The position numbers were made by a program, and so were the translations under genes. A DNA stretch of 5,767 nucleotides, from NCBI GenBank assembly GCA_947311745.1, contig CAMZLT010000062.1:1-5767 (forward strand), read 5' to 3'. Below are positions 1 to 5,767 of the stretch, one piece after another. Source of the DNA: an uncultured Flavobacteriaceae bacterium (GTDB lineage Bacteria; Bacteroidota; Bacteroidia; Flavobacteriales; Flavobacteriaceae). Under the pieces are notes generated by a model that did no database searches, had not been told where the DNA came from, and was given only the letters and a program-made list of their open reading frames with translations. Position 1 is the first letter of the stretch. Every line of letters begins with the position of its first letter.

Positions 1-647
1 TCGCAATACAACTTTACACAAGTTACACCCAAAGCCTCTAGTAATAACGGAATAGCAATTCCTCCAGTAGAATTTACCGCATCTACCACCACTTTAAAAT
101 TTGCTTTTTTTATTAATGCAGCATTTACTAATTTTAAATTTAGCACTTCATTTACATGTTTTTTTATGTAATTAGGCATTTTTTTGTACACTCCTAAAGC
201 ATCTACTTCGGCAAAAGTATAGGAATCCTTTTCTGCAATTTCTAAAATTCGTTTGCCTTGTACATCATTAATAAATTCGCCTTTATAATTTAGTAATTTT
301 AAGGCATTCCATTGTTTAGGATTATGCGATGCAGTTAAAATAATACCACCATCTGCTTTTTCAAGCGGAACAGCAATTTCAACAGTTGGCGTAGTAGATA
401 AGCCCAAATCTATAACATCAATTCCCAATCCAACCAAAGTATTAGCAACCAAACTACTCGCCATTTTACCAGAAATACGAGCATCACGACCAATTACAAC
501 CCTTAATTTTGTTTCTTTTTTAGTTTCGTTTAGCAACCAAAAACCGTATGCCGAAGCAAACTTTACAATATCAATTGGTGTTAAATTATCGTTTACTTTT
601 CCGCCTATTGTGCCTCTAATTCCTGAAATGGATTTTATTAATGTCAT
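1..647 (-). CDS. glmM: Phosphoglucosamine mutase (GlmM-like phosphohexomutase), N-terminal part, cut by window edge
   Basis: Alpha-D-phosphohexomutase family enzyme, expected to convert glucosamine-6-phosphate to glucosamine-1-phosphate in the cytoplasm, on the route to UDP-GlcNAc, peptidoglycan and LPS. The 215 complete codons visible cover the N-terminal domain and the beginning of the second; the family is usually about 460 residues, so roughly half lies beyond position 1. Visible motifs are the N-terminal SISGIRGTIGG (residues 6-16), GRDARISG (53-60), the phosphoserine loop LTASHNP with catalytic Ser107, and VDAVNSTGG (188-196), which opens domain 2. The ATG at 645-647 places the conserved MTLIKSISGIRG start exactly, with a minus-strand TAAATTTG box 16 bp upstream. 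It is transcribed divergently from the T9SS protein gene. Family assignment is firm. GlmM rather than phosphomannomutase is inferred from resemblance to Bacteroidota proteins annotated as GlmM; the sugar-binding loop is not in the window. Confidence 0.88.
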   Translation of the reverse strand, partial: MTLIKSISGIRGTIGGKVNDNLTPIDIVKFASAYGFWLLNETKKETKLRVVIGRDARISGKMASSLVANTLVGLGIDVIDLGLSTTPTVEIAVPLEKADGGIILTASHNPKQWNALKLLNYKGEFINDVQGKRILEIAEKDSYTFAEVDALGVYKKMPNYIKKHVNEVLNLKLVNAALIKKANFKVVVDAVNSTGGIAIPLLLEALGVTCVKLYC

Positions 648-663
648 TTGATTTAATTTTCAG

Positions 664-671
664 CAAATTTA
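664..671 (-). promoter_or_regulatory. Probable -7 promoter box for the glmM-like gene
   Basis: The minus strand reads TAAATTTG, an exact match to the Bacteroidota -7 consensus TAnnTTTG. It ends 16 bp before the ATG at 647, which implies a short leader of about 10 nt. I find no TTG or TTTG at the expected -33 distance, so support rests on this box and its position alone. Confidence 0.45.
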
Positions 672-715
672 CTATTAATTGATTTTGTTTGCTATTTTCT
701 TTAAAAAAATATTTA

Positions 716-742
716 TTGGTATTTAATTTTTCTATATATTTG
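716..742 (+). promoter_or_regulatory. Probable promoter of the T9SS cargo gene
   Basis: TATATTTG at 735-742 matches the Bacteroidota -7 consensus TAnnTTTG. A TTG at 716-718 lies 16 bp upstream and may be the -33 element, slightly closer than usual. Transcription would start near 749, giving a leader of only about 6 nt to the ATG at 755 or about 12 nt to the ATG at 761. This is inference from consensus only. Confidence 0.45.
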
Positions 743-754
743 AATGATAAATAG

Positions 755-1945
755 ATGATTATGAAAAGAATACTACTTTATATTTTGTTTGTTTTTATGG
801 CGACAAGTTTTGCCCAAAATCCAAAATTATCCGAAAAAACATGGTTTGTAGAATCTTTAAGTATCGCAGGAGCACCTATAACTATACCTTACGATTCATA
901 TAGTTTTCCGTATACAAGCATTAATTTCCTTATCGGAAGCAATTCTAGTTTAATAACCACTTCAAATAAATCAATGGTTTCCAATTGTAGTATTGGTTTT
1001 ACAGCTCATGCTACCTATACCAATCAAGGTAATGTAAATACAAGCTTTCAATTTACCGATATTACTCCTTTTAATACAACTACAAATTGTCAAACAACAG
1101 ATAATGCAATGATTGGCTTTATGCAAAGCTATCAAAATTTCTTTTTAGATGGAGCAAGTGGTGTGTTCTCATATTCTATTTTAGATGTTTACGGAATTGA
1201 TCATCTTATAATTGAAAAAGATAATGGCGATGTTATTTGGTTTACAGAAATTATAAATCCTGTTGTTATGAATGATTTATTTGCTAATAATTGGACTTTA
1301 AGTAAATTGGTTATTGATGGTACAGATTATATAACACCAGACTTTTCATCGCAAGGTATCGATAATATTTCATTACAAGTATATAATTATTATGCGGAAA
1401 ATATTGCGACAGGTGAGCACCGAATAGATATTGAACAAACATTTAGTTTATCTGCTTGTGATTACCTTACGGGAATGATTGATGTATATCCAAATGATAA
1501 TCAGTTTTTTATATACGATTATGTAATGACTTTGGGCTCTTGTGGTATGTCCGAATTAACTGCTTTTAGCAACCAATATCTTAATTTTTATGTAAATAAT
1601 TTACCAGGAGCTTTTTCGTATAACATACAAACTAATAATGGAGTGCAAGAATTAACGGTAACCAATACTTTAGGTAATCAAGCGGTTTATAATCGCTCCG
1701 TTTTGTCTGTTGATGAAAATAATTTTGAAGCAATTAGTCTTTATCCAAATCCTGTAAAAGATGTTTTACACATTACATCCGATGCAAATTTACAGCATTC
1801 CATTTTTAATGTATTAGGACAAAAAATAGTAAGTTTTACACAAAATGAATTTGATGTTTCTAGTTTAGAAAACGGTATGTATATTTTACAAAGTAAAGAC
1901 AAAAATAATACTATTAAAACGCATAAATTTATTAAAACAAATTAG
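755..1945 (+). CDS. Secreted T9SS cargo protein with two tandem ~150-residue domains and a C-terminal type A sorting domain
   Basis: Exported protein of unknown function. Residues 1-20 form a signal peptide (KR followed by a hydrophobic stretch, likely cleaved after SFA-20) for Sec export. Residues about 319-396 are a type A T9SS sorting domain of the Por_Secre_tail family: YPNP at 330-333, then FNVLGQKI, LENGMYIL and a basic KTHKFIK end. This domain normally directs passage across the outer membrane and is removed on secretion. Between them lie two related segments beginning at Trp30 and Trp180 (TWFVESLSIAG and NWTLSKLVIDG), each with two cysteines (78/112 and 235/263) and a matching GVFSYSI / GAFSYNI motif about 149 residues apart. 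The Trp-led beta-rich pattern recalls lipocalin-like or META-type domains, but I cannot assign it. The ATG at 761 (MKRILLY) is an equally good start. The downstream gene has its own promoter, so an operon is not required. Existence and T9SS export are firm; function is unknown. Confidence 0.9.
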   Translation: MIMKRILLYILFVFMATSFAQNPKLSEKTWFVESLSIAGAPITIPYDSYSFPYTSINFLIGSNSSLITTSNKSMVSNCSIGFTAHATYTNQGNVNTSFQFTDITPFNTTTNCQTTDNAMIGFMQSYQNFFLDGASGVFSYSILDVYGIDHLIIEKDNGDVIWFTEIINPVVMNDLFANNWTLSKLVIDGTDYITPDFSSQGIDNISLQVYNYYAENIATGEHRIDIEQTFSLSACDYLTGMIDVYPNDNQFFIYDYVMTLGSCGMSELTAFSNQYLNFYVNNLPGAFSYNIQTNNGVQELTVTNTLGNQAVYNRSVLSVDENNFEAISLYPNPVKDVLHITSDANLQHSIFNVLGQKIVSFTQNEFDVSSLENGMYILQSKDKNNTIKTHKFIKTN

Positions 1946-1977
1946 TGTTTTGTAAAAAAATTAACGTTAGTTTGGTT

Positions 1978-2006
1978 TTTGTTTAACTCTAAAATGATTA
2001 GTTTTG
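1978..2006 (+). promoter_or_regulatory. Promoter of the OstA-like gene
   Basis: TTTG at 1978-1981 and TAGTTTTG at 1999-2006 (TAnnTTTG consensus) are separated by 17 bp, within the spacing reported for Bacteroidota promoters. The likely start of transcription, near 2013, leaves about 10 nt before the ATG at 2023. It is the best promoter match in the window, and it implies that the OstA-like gene can be expressed independently of the T9SS gene ending 77 bp upstream. Confidence 0.55.
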
Positions 2007-2018
2007 TCGTTTAGAGTT
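1985..2018. repeat. Perfect 9-bp inverted repeat surrounding the -7 box of the OstA-like promoter
   Basis: AACTCTAAA at 1985-1993 is mirrored exactly by TTTAGAGTT at 2010-2018 with a 16-bp spacer. The spacer contains the TAGTTTTG -7 box, and the right arm covers the expected start of transcription. The centres of the arms are 25 bp apart, compatible with a dimeric regulator contacting successive turns of one DNA face. There is no T-run after it and the arms are AT-rich, so a terminator for the upstream gene is less likely. The regulatory role is inference; the repeat itself is directly seen. Confidence 0.5.
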
Positions 2019-2022
2019 TACT

Positions 2023-3522
2023 ATGCAAAAAATATACCTACTTTTTTTAATTTTAATGGGATGGAATAGCTATTCCCAAAAAATAATTAAAATAAAATCT
2101 GCCGATATTGTTACAAAAGACGAGGAAAATTTCCCTGGAGCAACTATTGGCTTAGGTAATGTTTTTGTAGAAATGGATGGCGGAACATTACAATGCCAAA
2201 AAGCCATTTTATACGGCGAGGATAACTTTTTAGAAGCAGTCGGAAACATTGTTTTAAAACAAGGCGATACCATTACACAAACCAGTAAATACATAAATTA
2301 CGACGGTAAAACAAAACAAGCCTTATCTTGGGGAAATGTGGTGTTAGAAAACAAATCGATGGTTTTAAAAACCGATACTTTACACTTTGACAGAGTAAAA
2401 CAGCTGTTGTATTATAAAAATAGAGGAACTATCGTAGATAAAGTAAATAAATTAGAAAGCGTAAGTGGTTACTACTTTTTAGAAACGCATAAATTCCAAG
2501 CAAAAACCGATGTGGTTATTACACATCCTGATTATTTATTAACATCCAATCATTTAGATTATTTTACTAAAACAGGTTTGGCATATCTTTTTGGTAAATC
2601 AACCATTACAGGTAAAGAAGCCTTTATTTATGGCGAAAAAGGCTTTTCCGACACCAATGCAGGACAATCGTATTTTACTAAAAATGCCTATATTTTATAT
2701 AACGATAGACGAATTGAAGCAGACAGTTTGTATTACGATAAGAAAAAAGCTTTTGCATCGGCAACCAACAATTTAAAAATCACCGATACTATTAATAAAA
2801 TGGTTTTGCGTGGTAATTATGCCGAATATTTTAGGCAATTAGACTCTGCTTTCGTAGTAAAAAAAGCGGTGGTAATTACCAAAACCGAAAAAGATTCCTT
2901 GTATATGCATGGCGATACTATTTTACTAACAGGAAAACCAAAAAACCGAATTGTTAGAGCCTACCATCATGTTAAATTTTTTAAGTCCGATTTGCAAGGA
3001 AAATGCGATTCCATTCATTCGGATACTAAAAAAGGAATTATAAAAATGTTTAAAAAACCAGTACTTTGGGCTGATAAACAGCAAATTACAGGTAATTTAA
3101 TTACTATTTTAAACGATACCATTTCGCAAAAAATAGATTCCTTAAAAGTTTTGCAAAATGCTTTTATGATTCAAAAAGATAGCATAGAAGGCTTTAATCA
3201 AATAAAAGGTAGAAATATGTTTGCTAAATTTAAAAAAAACGAATTGCAAACAGTTGATTTTATAGGTAATGGTGAAATTCTTGCGTATATTAGAGAAGAC
3301 AATAAAGCACGAGATTTATTTGCTATTTCTAAAACTACTTGTAGTAAAATTCGGTTTATTTTTAAAGATAAAAAAATTGTTTCAGGCAGGTTTTTTACTA
3401 ATGAAGAAACTCAAACCTATCCACCTTCCGAAATTGATAAAAACGCAAGAAAATTAAAAGGATTTCTTTGGCGTGAAGAAGAAAGACCAAAAACTAAAGA
3501 CGAAATATTTATACATAATTAA
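2023..3522 (+). CDS. OstA/LptA-like periplasmic protein, probable LPS transport component
   Basis: Probable periplasmic protein of the Bacteroidota OstA-like family (OstA_2 type), related to LptA and the N-terminal domain of LptD, which form a beta-jellyroll bridge carrying LPS from inner to outer membrane. Residues 1-18 are a signal peptide, cleaved near SYS-18. The mature part is made of repeating short beta strands of OstA type, for example GNVFVEMDGGTLQCQKAILY at 45-64 followed at once by GNIVLKQGDTITQTSKYINY at 75-94. Similar units recur around 104-123, 282-304 and 315-334. The protein has 499 residues, far longer than proteobacterial LptA (about 185) but normal in kind for Bacteroidota, where a long multi-repeat form is found. 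The C-terminus ends in KGFLWREEERPK, which I recall as typical of the family. The gene has its own promoter and converges on the response regulator gene. The family is well supported; the LPS role is inferred from family knowledge. Confidence 0.85.
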   Translation: MQKIYLLFLILMGWNSYSQKIIKIKSADIVTKDEENFPGATIGLGNVFVEMDGGTLQCQKAILYGEDNFLEAVGNIVLKQGDTITQTSKYINYDGKTKQALSWGNVVLENKSMVLKTDTLHFDRVKQLLYYKNRGTIVDKVNKLESVSGYYFLETHKFQAKTDVVITHPDYLLTSNHLDYFTKTGLAYLFGKSTITGKEAFIYGEKGFSDTNAGQSYFTKNAYILYNDRRIEADSLYYDKKKAFASATNNLKITDTINKMVLRGNYAEYFRQLDSAFVVKKAVVITKTEKDSLYMHGDTILLTGKPKNRIVRAYHHVKFFKSDLQGKCDSIHSDTKKGIIKMFKKPVLWADKQQITGNLITILNDTISQKIDSLKVLQNAFMIQKDSIEGFNQIKGRNMFAKFKKNELQTVDFIGNGEILAYIREDNKARDLFAISKTTCSKIRFIFKDKKIVSGRFFTNEETQTYPPSEIDKNARKLKGFLWREEERPKTKDEIFIHN

Positions 3523-3543
3523 CGTGTTACAGTGTTATAGATT

Positions 3544-4227
3544 TTAATTTACCACTAGTTTATAACCAAAACCACGAATGTTAATAATTTGAACATTTTT
3601 ATCATCATTAAGTTTTTTTCGTAATTTGGAAATAAAAACATCCATACTTCTTGCAGAGAAAAAATCGTCGTTATGCCATAATTTGTTTAAAATATAATTG
3701 CGTTCTAATATTTCATTCTTTTTTAAGTAAAGTTCCTGTAAGAGTTCCGATTCTCTTGCGGTGAGTATAACCGTTGTATTATTTAAAGAAAGTGTTTGGC
3801 TTTTTGCATTAAAAATATATGCTCCGATTTTATATGTTTTGGTGTTTTTTTTAGAGGTTACTTGTTTTAATAAATATTCCATTCTAACAATGAGTTCCTC
3901 CATAGAAAATGGTTTTTTTATATAATCATTTCCTCCGATAGTAAAGCCGTTTACCACATCTTGTGTTTGTGATTTTGCCGTTAAGAAAAGTATCGGAATG
4001 CTAGAATCTATTTTTCTAATTTCTTTTGCAAGTGTAAAGCCATCTTTTTTTGGCATCATCACATCTAAGACTAATAAATCTGGTTTTTCGGAATGGTATT
4101 TTTCAAAAGCTTCTTCTCCATCTATACAATGTGTTACCAAAAAACCTCTAGTTTCTAAACTTTCTTTTACTATTTTACCCAAACTTTGTTCATCTTCGGC
4201 AAGTAATATTTTGGTTTTATTTGTCAT
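3544..4227 (-). CDS. rprY: OmpR-family response regulator (RprY-like)
   Basis: DNA-binding response regulator of a two-component system, 227 residues, full length for the family. The receiver domain spans about 5-122, with the acidic pair Glu11-Asp12, phosphoacceptor Asp55 in LLVLDVMMPKKDG, Thr83 in FLTAK and Lys105 in DYIKKPF, so every residue needed for phosphotransfer is present. The winged-helix effector domain spans about 131-226, with the recognition helix in ARSMDVFISKLRKKL (192-206) and the wing in IRGFGYKL. These motifs closely resemble Bacteroides RprY as I remember it, hence the tentative symbol. Its ATG lies 5 nt after the stop of the sensor kinase frame, so the two form a kinase-first operon and probably share one promoter upstream of about 5649. 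If the kinase is truly broken, this regulator may lack its partner. No target is visible, though a direct repeat upstream of the operon (5729-5743) could be an autoregulatory site. Confidence 0.9.
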   Translation of the reverse strand: MTNKTKILLAEDEQSLGKIVKESLETRGFLVTHCIDGEEAFEKYHSEKPDLLVLDVMMPKKDGFTLAKEIRKIDSSIPILFLTAKSQTQDVVNGFTIGGNDYIKKPFSMEELIVRMEYLLKQVTSKKNTKTYKIGAYIFNAKSQTLSLNNTTVILTARESELLQELYLKKNEILERNYILNKLWHNDDFFSARSMDVFISKLRKKLNDDKNVQIINIRGFGYKLVVN

Positions 4228-4232
4228 AAAAT

Positions 4233-5081
4233 TTAGTTTTTACTGAGGTTTATTTTAAAAATAGTCGTTTTATTTTTGAGTAATGAAAGTGTTCCGTTAT
4301 GTTTTTCTATAATGTTTTTTGCATAGTATAACCCAATACCAAAACCTTTTATATTATGTGTGTTTCCTTGCGGAATTCGGTAAAATTTATCAAATATTCG
4401 TTCTCGTTGATTTGTAGGAATACTACCATCATCAGCAATTAAAATTTGCAAATTGTTAGCAGATTTTTTTATAGTAATTTCAATAGAATTTCCACCATAT
4501 TTAATAGCATTATCTATTAAATTACGAATAGCATTTTCAAAATGAAAGCTATCTATACTATATGTAAAATTTGCAGTACTTGTAGTGAATTCAATACTTT
4601 TAGAAGTAGTTTTACTAGCTTTTAAAACGATATTTTCTACTAACGGAATTACATTTTTAACTTCTTTTTTTATCAATAGCTTATCGGAATCTAATGCCGA
4701 AGTTTCTAATATTTTTTCCACCATTACAGTTAATTTTTGTAATTGATTTTTCGAAATATTTAAATATTCATCTGTTTTTTCTTTATTTTGAAGTATGTTA
4801 AACTCTTTTATTGCTTCTATAGCAGTTCCTATTGTGGTAATTGGTGTTTTAAATTCGTGTGTGATATTGCTTATAAAATCATTTTTTATTTCGGCAATTT
4901 GCTTTTGTTTATTTATGGTTCGTAGCAAATAAAACAACGAAAGAATAACGACTCCTGATAAAATAAACGATAATAAAATACCAATAAAACCATGTTTTAA
5001 AATACTTGTTGTATTGTTTTTAAAGAGTAATTCTAATTTTTCATCATCTTTTAAAAAAAGTAGATTTTGAATAGGTTTTAA
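4233..5081 (-). CDS. C-terminal half of the sensor kinase: second membrane segment, DHp and ATPase domains
   Basis: The frame is open from 5081 to the TAA at 4233. It holds the second membrane segment (HGFIGILLSFILSGVVIL onward, encoded at about 4925-5000) and a complete kinase core: H-box ISNITHEFKTP with its histidine codon at 4857-4859, N-box NLIDNAIKYGGN, G1 ADDGS, F-box FDKFYRI and G2 GFGIGL. No ATG occurs in frame ahead of the membrane segment. The first possible initiator is a TTG at 4935-4937, which falls near the end of that segment and would leave a mostly soluble kinase of 234 residues. The lack of a sensible start is the main reason to treat this as the continuation of the upstream frame rather than an independent gene. 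The open coordinates are given here; a true translation start, if any, is unknown. Confidence 0.7.
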   Translation of the reverse strand, partial: LKPIQNLLFLKDDEKLELLFKNNTTSILKHGFIGILLSFILSGVVILSLFYLLRTINKQKQIAEIKNDFISNITHEFKTPITTIGTAIEAIKEFNILQNKEKTDEYLNISKNQLQKLTVMVEKILETSALDSDKLLIKKEVKNVIPLVENIVLKASKTTSKSIEFTTSTANFTYSIDSFHFENAIRNLIDNAIKYGGNSIEITIKKSANNLQILIADDGSIPTNQRERIFDKFYRIPQGNTHNIKGFGIGLYYAKNIIEKHNGTLSLLKNKTTIFKINLSKN

Positions 5082-5649
5082 TTAAATCTCCTTCTAATTT
5101 AGAGGTAAAAACCGAATCTTTAATCTTTTTATCTTTATAAAAATTAATTTGATAATCTAATTTTAAATTTTTTCTTTTTAACTCCTTTTTAAATAAAGTG
5201 TCTAATTTTTTTAAAGTAATTTCGTTGTTTAAGACGGAAATAAGCATGGTTTCTAAACCCATTTTAAACTTAATAGAATCTTTTAAATTAAAACTAGAAT
5301 TATCTGAAATAAAAAACGAATTAACAGATACTTTTACATTATTTTTTTTATTCTGTACCTCTATAAAAAAATTAGTAGAATCTTTGGTTTTATTGATATT
5401 AACGGATTTGACAGTATTTGATTCATCAAATTTTTTAAATATATCATGAAATCGTTCCTTTTCTTGTTTTGCAATTTCCGAAAAATAGTTGTCTGATGCA
5501 TTATCTAGACTTAATCTTACTTGTTTAATAAATTCAATTTTATTTAATTGATAATTTTTAACATTAAAATACACTTGTACCAAAATACTCAATAATATAG
5601 TAATACTGATTAGGTATAAAACCCAAGGATATTTTCCCGTAAAATTCAT
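5044..5649 (-). CDS. N-terminal half of the sensor kinase: membrane anchor and periplasmic sensor domain
   Basis: As read literally, this is a 201-residue product ending in FFKR. One membrane segment (about 9-28, WVLYLISITI onward) is followed by a Lys/Asn-rich domain that would face the periplasm, including a charged helical stretch at 55-75 (SEIAKQEKERFHDIFKKFDE) and alternating beta-like segments (FFIEVQ, VKVSVNSFFIS, LKLDYQINFY). Only the last few residues differ from the repaired kinase. I recognise no named ligand-binding fold. Alone it would be a single-pass anchored sensor domain with no output module. No Shine-Dalgarno precedes it; the upstream bases are almost entirely A and T. Confidence 0.7.
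   Translation of the reverse strand: MNFTGKYPWVLYLISITILLSILVQVYFNVKNYQLNKIEFIKQVRLSLDNASDNYFSEIAKQEKERFHDIFKKFDESNTVKSVNINKTKDSTNFFIEVQNKKNNVKVSVNSFFISDNSSFNLKDSIKFKMGLETMLISVLNNEITLKKLDTLFKKELKRKNLKLDYQINFYKDKKIKDSVFTSKLEGDLIKTYSKSTFFKR
5049..5059 (-). other. T7A4 run where the kinase frame is broken
   Basis: The minus strand carries seven T (5059-5053) then four A (5052-5049). In the upstream frame this reads ACT TTT TTT AAA AGA TGA. Removing one T gives ACT TTT TTA AAA GAT GAT GAA, which continues into the kinase. The required change is +1 (or -2). A -1 shift meets TAA immediately, so a standard -1 slippery site does not explain the arrangement. Confidence 0.75.
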
Positions 5650-5767
5650 TATTATATTATTATTTTTAGTTAAAACGCAGTAAATCAAATTATTAAAATA
5701 TATATTTTACAATTTAATAATACTCAAATTTGAGAGAGTTTGAAATTATCTTTATTCATCTGCTTCA
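5650..5767. other. Upstream region of the kinase operon and right window edge
   Basis: This 118-bp stretch is very AT-rich, including an ATT/TAT-rich run at 5649-5667. I find no exact TAnnTTTG box for the kinase; TAATTTG on the minus strand (5693-5687) is one base short of it. On the minus strand, two frames are open from the edge. One ends in EADE with TAA at 5754-5752; the other ends in NFKLSQI with TGA at 5726-5724. Either could be the tail of an upstream minus-strand gene, but the fragment is too short to decide. Confidence 0.3.
5723..5743 (-). promoter_or_regulatory. Palindrome and TCAAA direct repeat upstream of the two-component operon; candidate operator
   Basis: CTCAAATTTGAG at 5723-5734 is a perfect 12-bp palindrome. 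On the minus strand, TCAAA occurs at 5743-5739 and again at 5733-5729, exactly 10 bp apart with a 5-bp spacer. That is the layout OmpR-family regulators usually bind. The site lies about 75-95 bp upstream of the kinase ATG. Autoregulation is a guess. It may instead lie within the end of a neighbouring gene. Confidence 0.25.

Larger units (their letters stand above)
4233..5649 (-). pseudogene. rprX: Sensor histidine kinase (RprX-like) interrupted by a frameshift
   Basis: Membrane-bound sensor kinase expected to autophosphorylate on histidine and pass phosphate to the regulator encoded 5 nt downstream. As sequenced it is in two frames: the first runs from the ATG at 5649 to a TGA at 5044-5046, the second continues to the TAA at 4233-4235. 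One base fewer in the T7A4 run at 5049-5059 joins them as STFLKDDEKLE and gives a 471-residue protein: first membrane segment about 9-28, periplasmic domain about 30-215, second membrane segment about 220-242, then DHp and ATPase domains with His264. Both halves keep conserved, protein-like sequence right up to the junction and there are no other lesions, so the break is recent, reversible or artefactual. Start 5649 (MNFTGKYPWVLYL) is preferred over the in-frame ATG at 5688, whose 13 extra residues are polar and Asn-rich. Confidence 0.8.

Noticed and set aside
2070..2294. Minus-strand open frame of 74 codons inside the OstA-like gene
   Set aside because: It lies wholly antisense to a well-supported gene, has no recognisable motif or promoter, and is typical of shadow frames in AT-rich DNA.
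3523..3543. Bidirectional terminator between the converging OstA-like and response regulator genes
   Set aside because: The 21-bp gap holds only a short direct repeat (GTGTTA twice) and no inverted repeat or hairpin with a T-run.
3998..4246. Plus-strand open frame antisense to the response regulator
   Set aside because: It mirrors the conserved receiver domain. Its serine-rich content is what one expects from the reverse strand, and it has no start context of its own.
5044..5060. Programmed -1 ribosomal frameshift site of the X XXY YYZ type at the T-run
   Set aside because: A -1 shift from the upstream frame reads TAC TTT TTT TAA and stops at once. Only +1 or -2 enters the kinase frame, so the classical -1 mechanism does not fit.
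5198..5449. Plus-strand open frame antisense to the sensor domain
   Set aside because: It is fully antisense to the periplasmic domain, with no independent promoter, signal peptide or family resemblance.
5724..5767. C-terminal tail of another minus-strand gene at the right edge
   Set aside because: Two different frames are open from the edge (ending EADE or NFKLSQI), and neither is long enough to recognise, so no gene is called.

Overview
This is a strongly AT-rich window from a Bacteroidota genome, most likely a flavobacterium. Four things point there: a C-terminal type IX secretion (T9SS) sorting domain, an OstA-like LPS-transport protein of the Bacteroidota type, an RprX/RprY-like two-component pair, and promoter boxes of the Bacteroidota TAnnTTTG form with no Shine-Dalgarno sequences.

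Layout. Positions 1-647 (minus) hold the N-terminal part of a phosphoglucosamine mutase (GlmM-like), cut by the left edge. A 107-bp divergent promoter region separates it from a secreted T9SS cargo protein at 755-1945 (plus), which is built from two tandem copies of a ~150-residue domain. After a 77-bp gap with its own good promoter and a 9-bp dyad comes an OstA/LptA-like periplasmic protein at 2023-3522 (plus). It converges, across only 21 bp, on a minus-strand operon reading leftwards from about 5649: a sensor histidine kinase, then an OmpR-family response regulator (3544-4227). The last 118 bp (5650-5767) contain the operon's upstream region and possibly the tail of another minus-strand gene.

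How the genes work together. GlmM makes glucosamine-1-phosphate for peptidoglycan and LPS, and the OstA-like protein probably helps move LPS to the outer membrane, so both serve the cell envelope. The T9SS protein is an exported surface or extracellular product. The two-component pair is a separate unit; homologous pairs are thought to act in envelope or stress sensing, but nothing here shows its regulon.

The main anomaly is the sensor kinase. Its N-terminal membrane/periplasmic half and its kinase half lie in different reading frames, joined at a T7A4 run (5049-5059). One base fewer in that run restores a single 471-residue kinase with every catalytic box intact. This could be a recent frameshift, a phase-variable tract, slippage decoding or a sequencing error. 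I see no defence system, mobile element, CRISPR array, RNA gene or clearly new multi-gene system.
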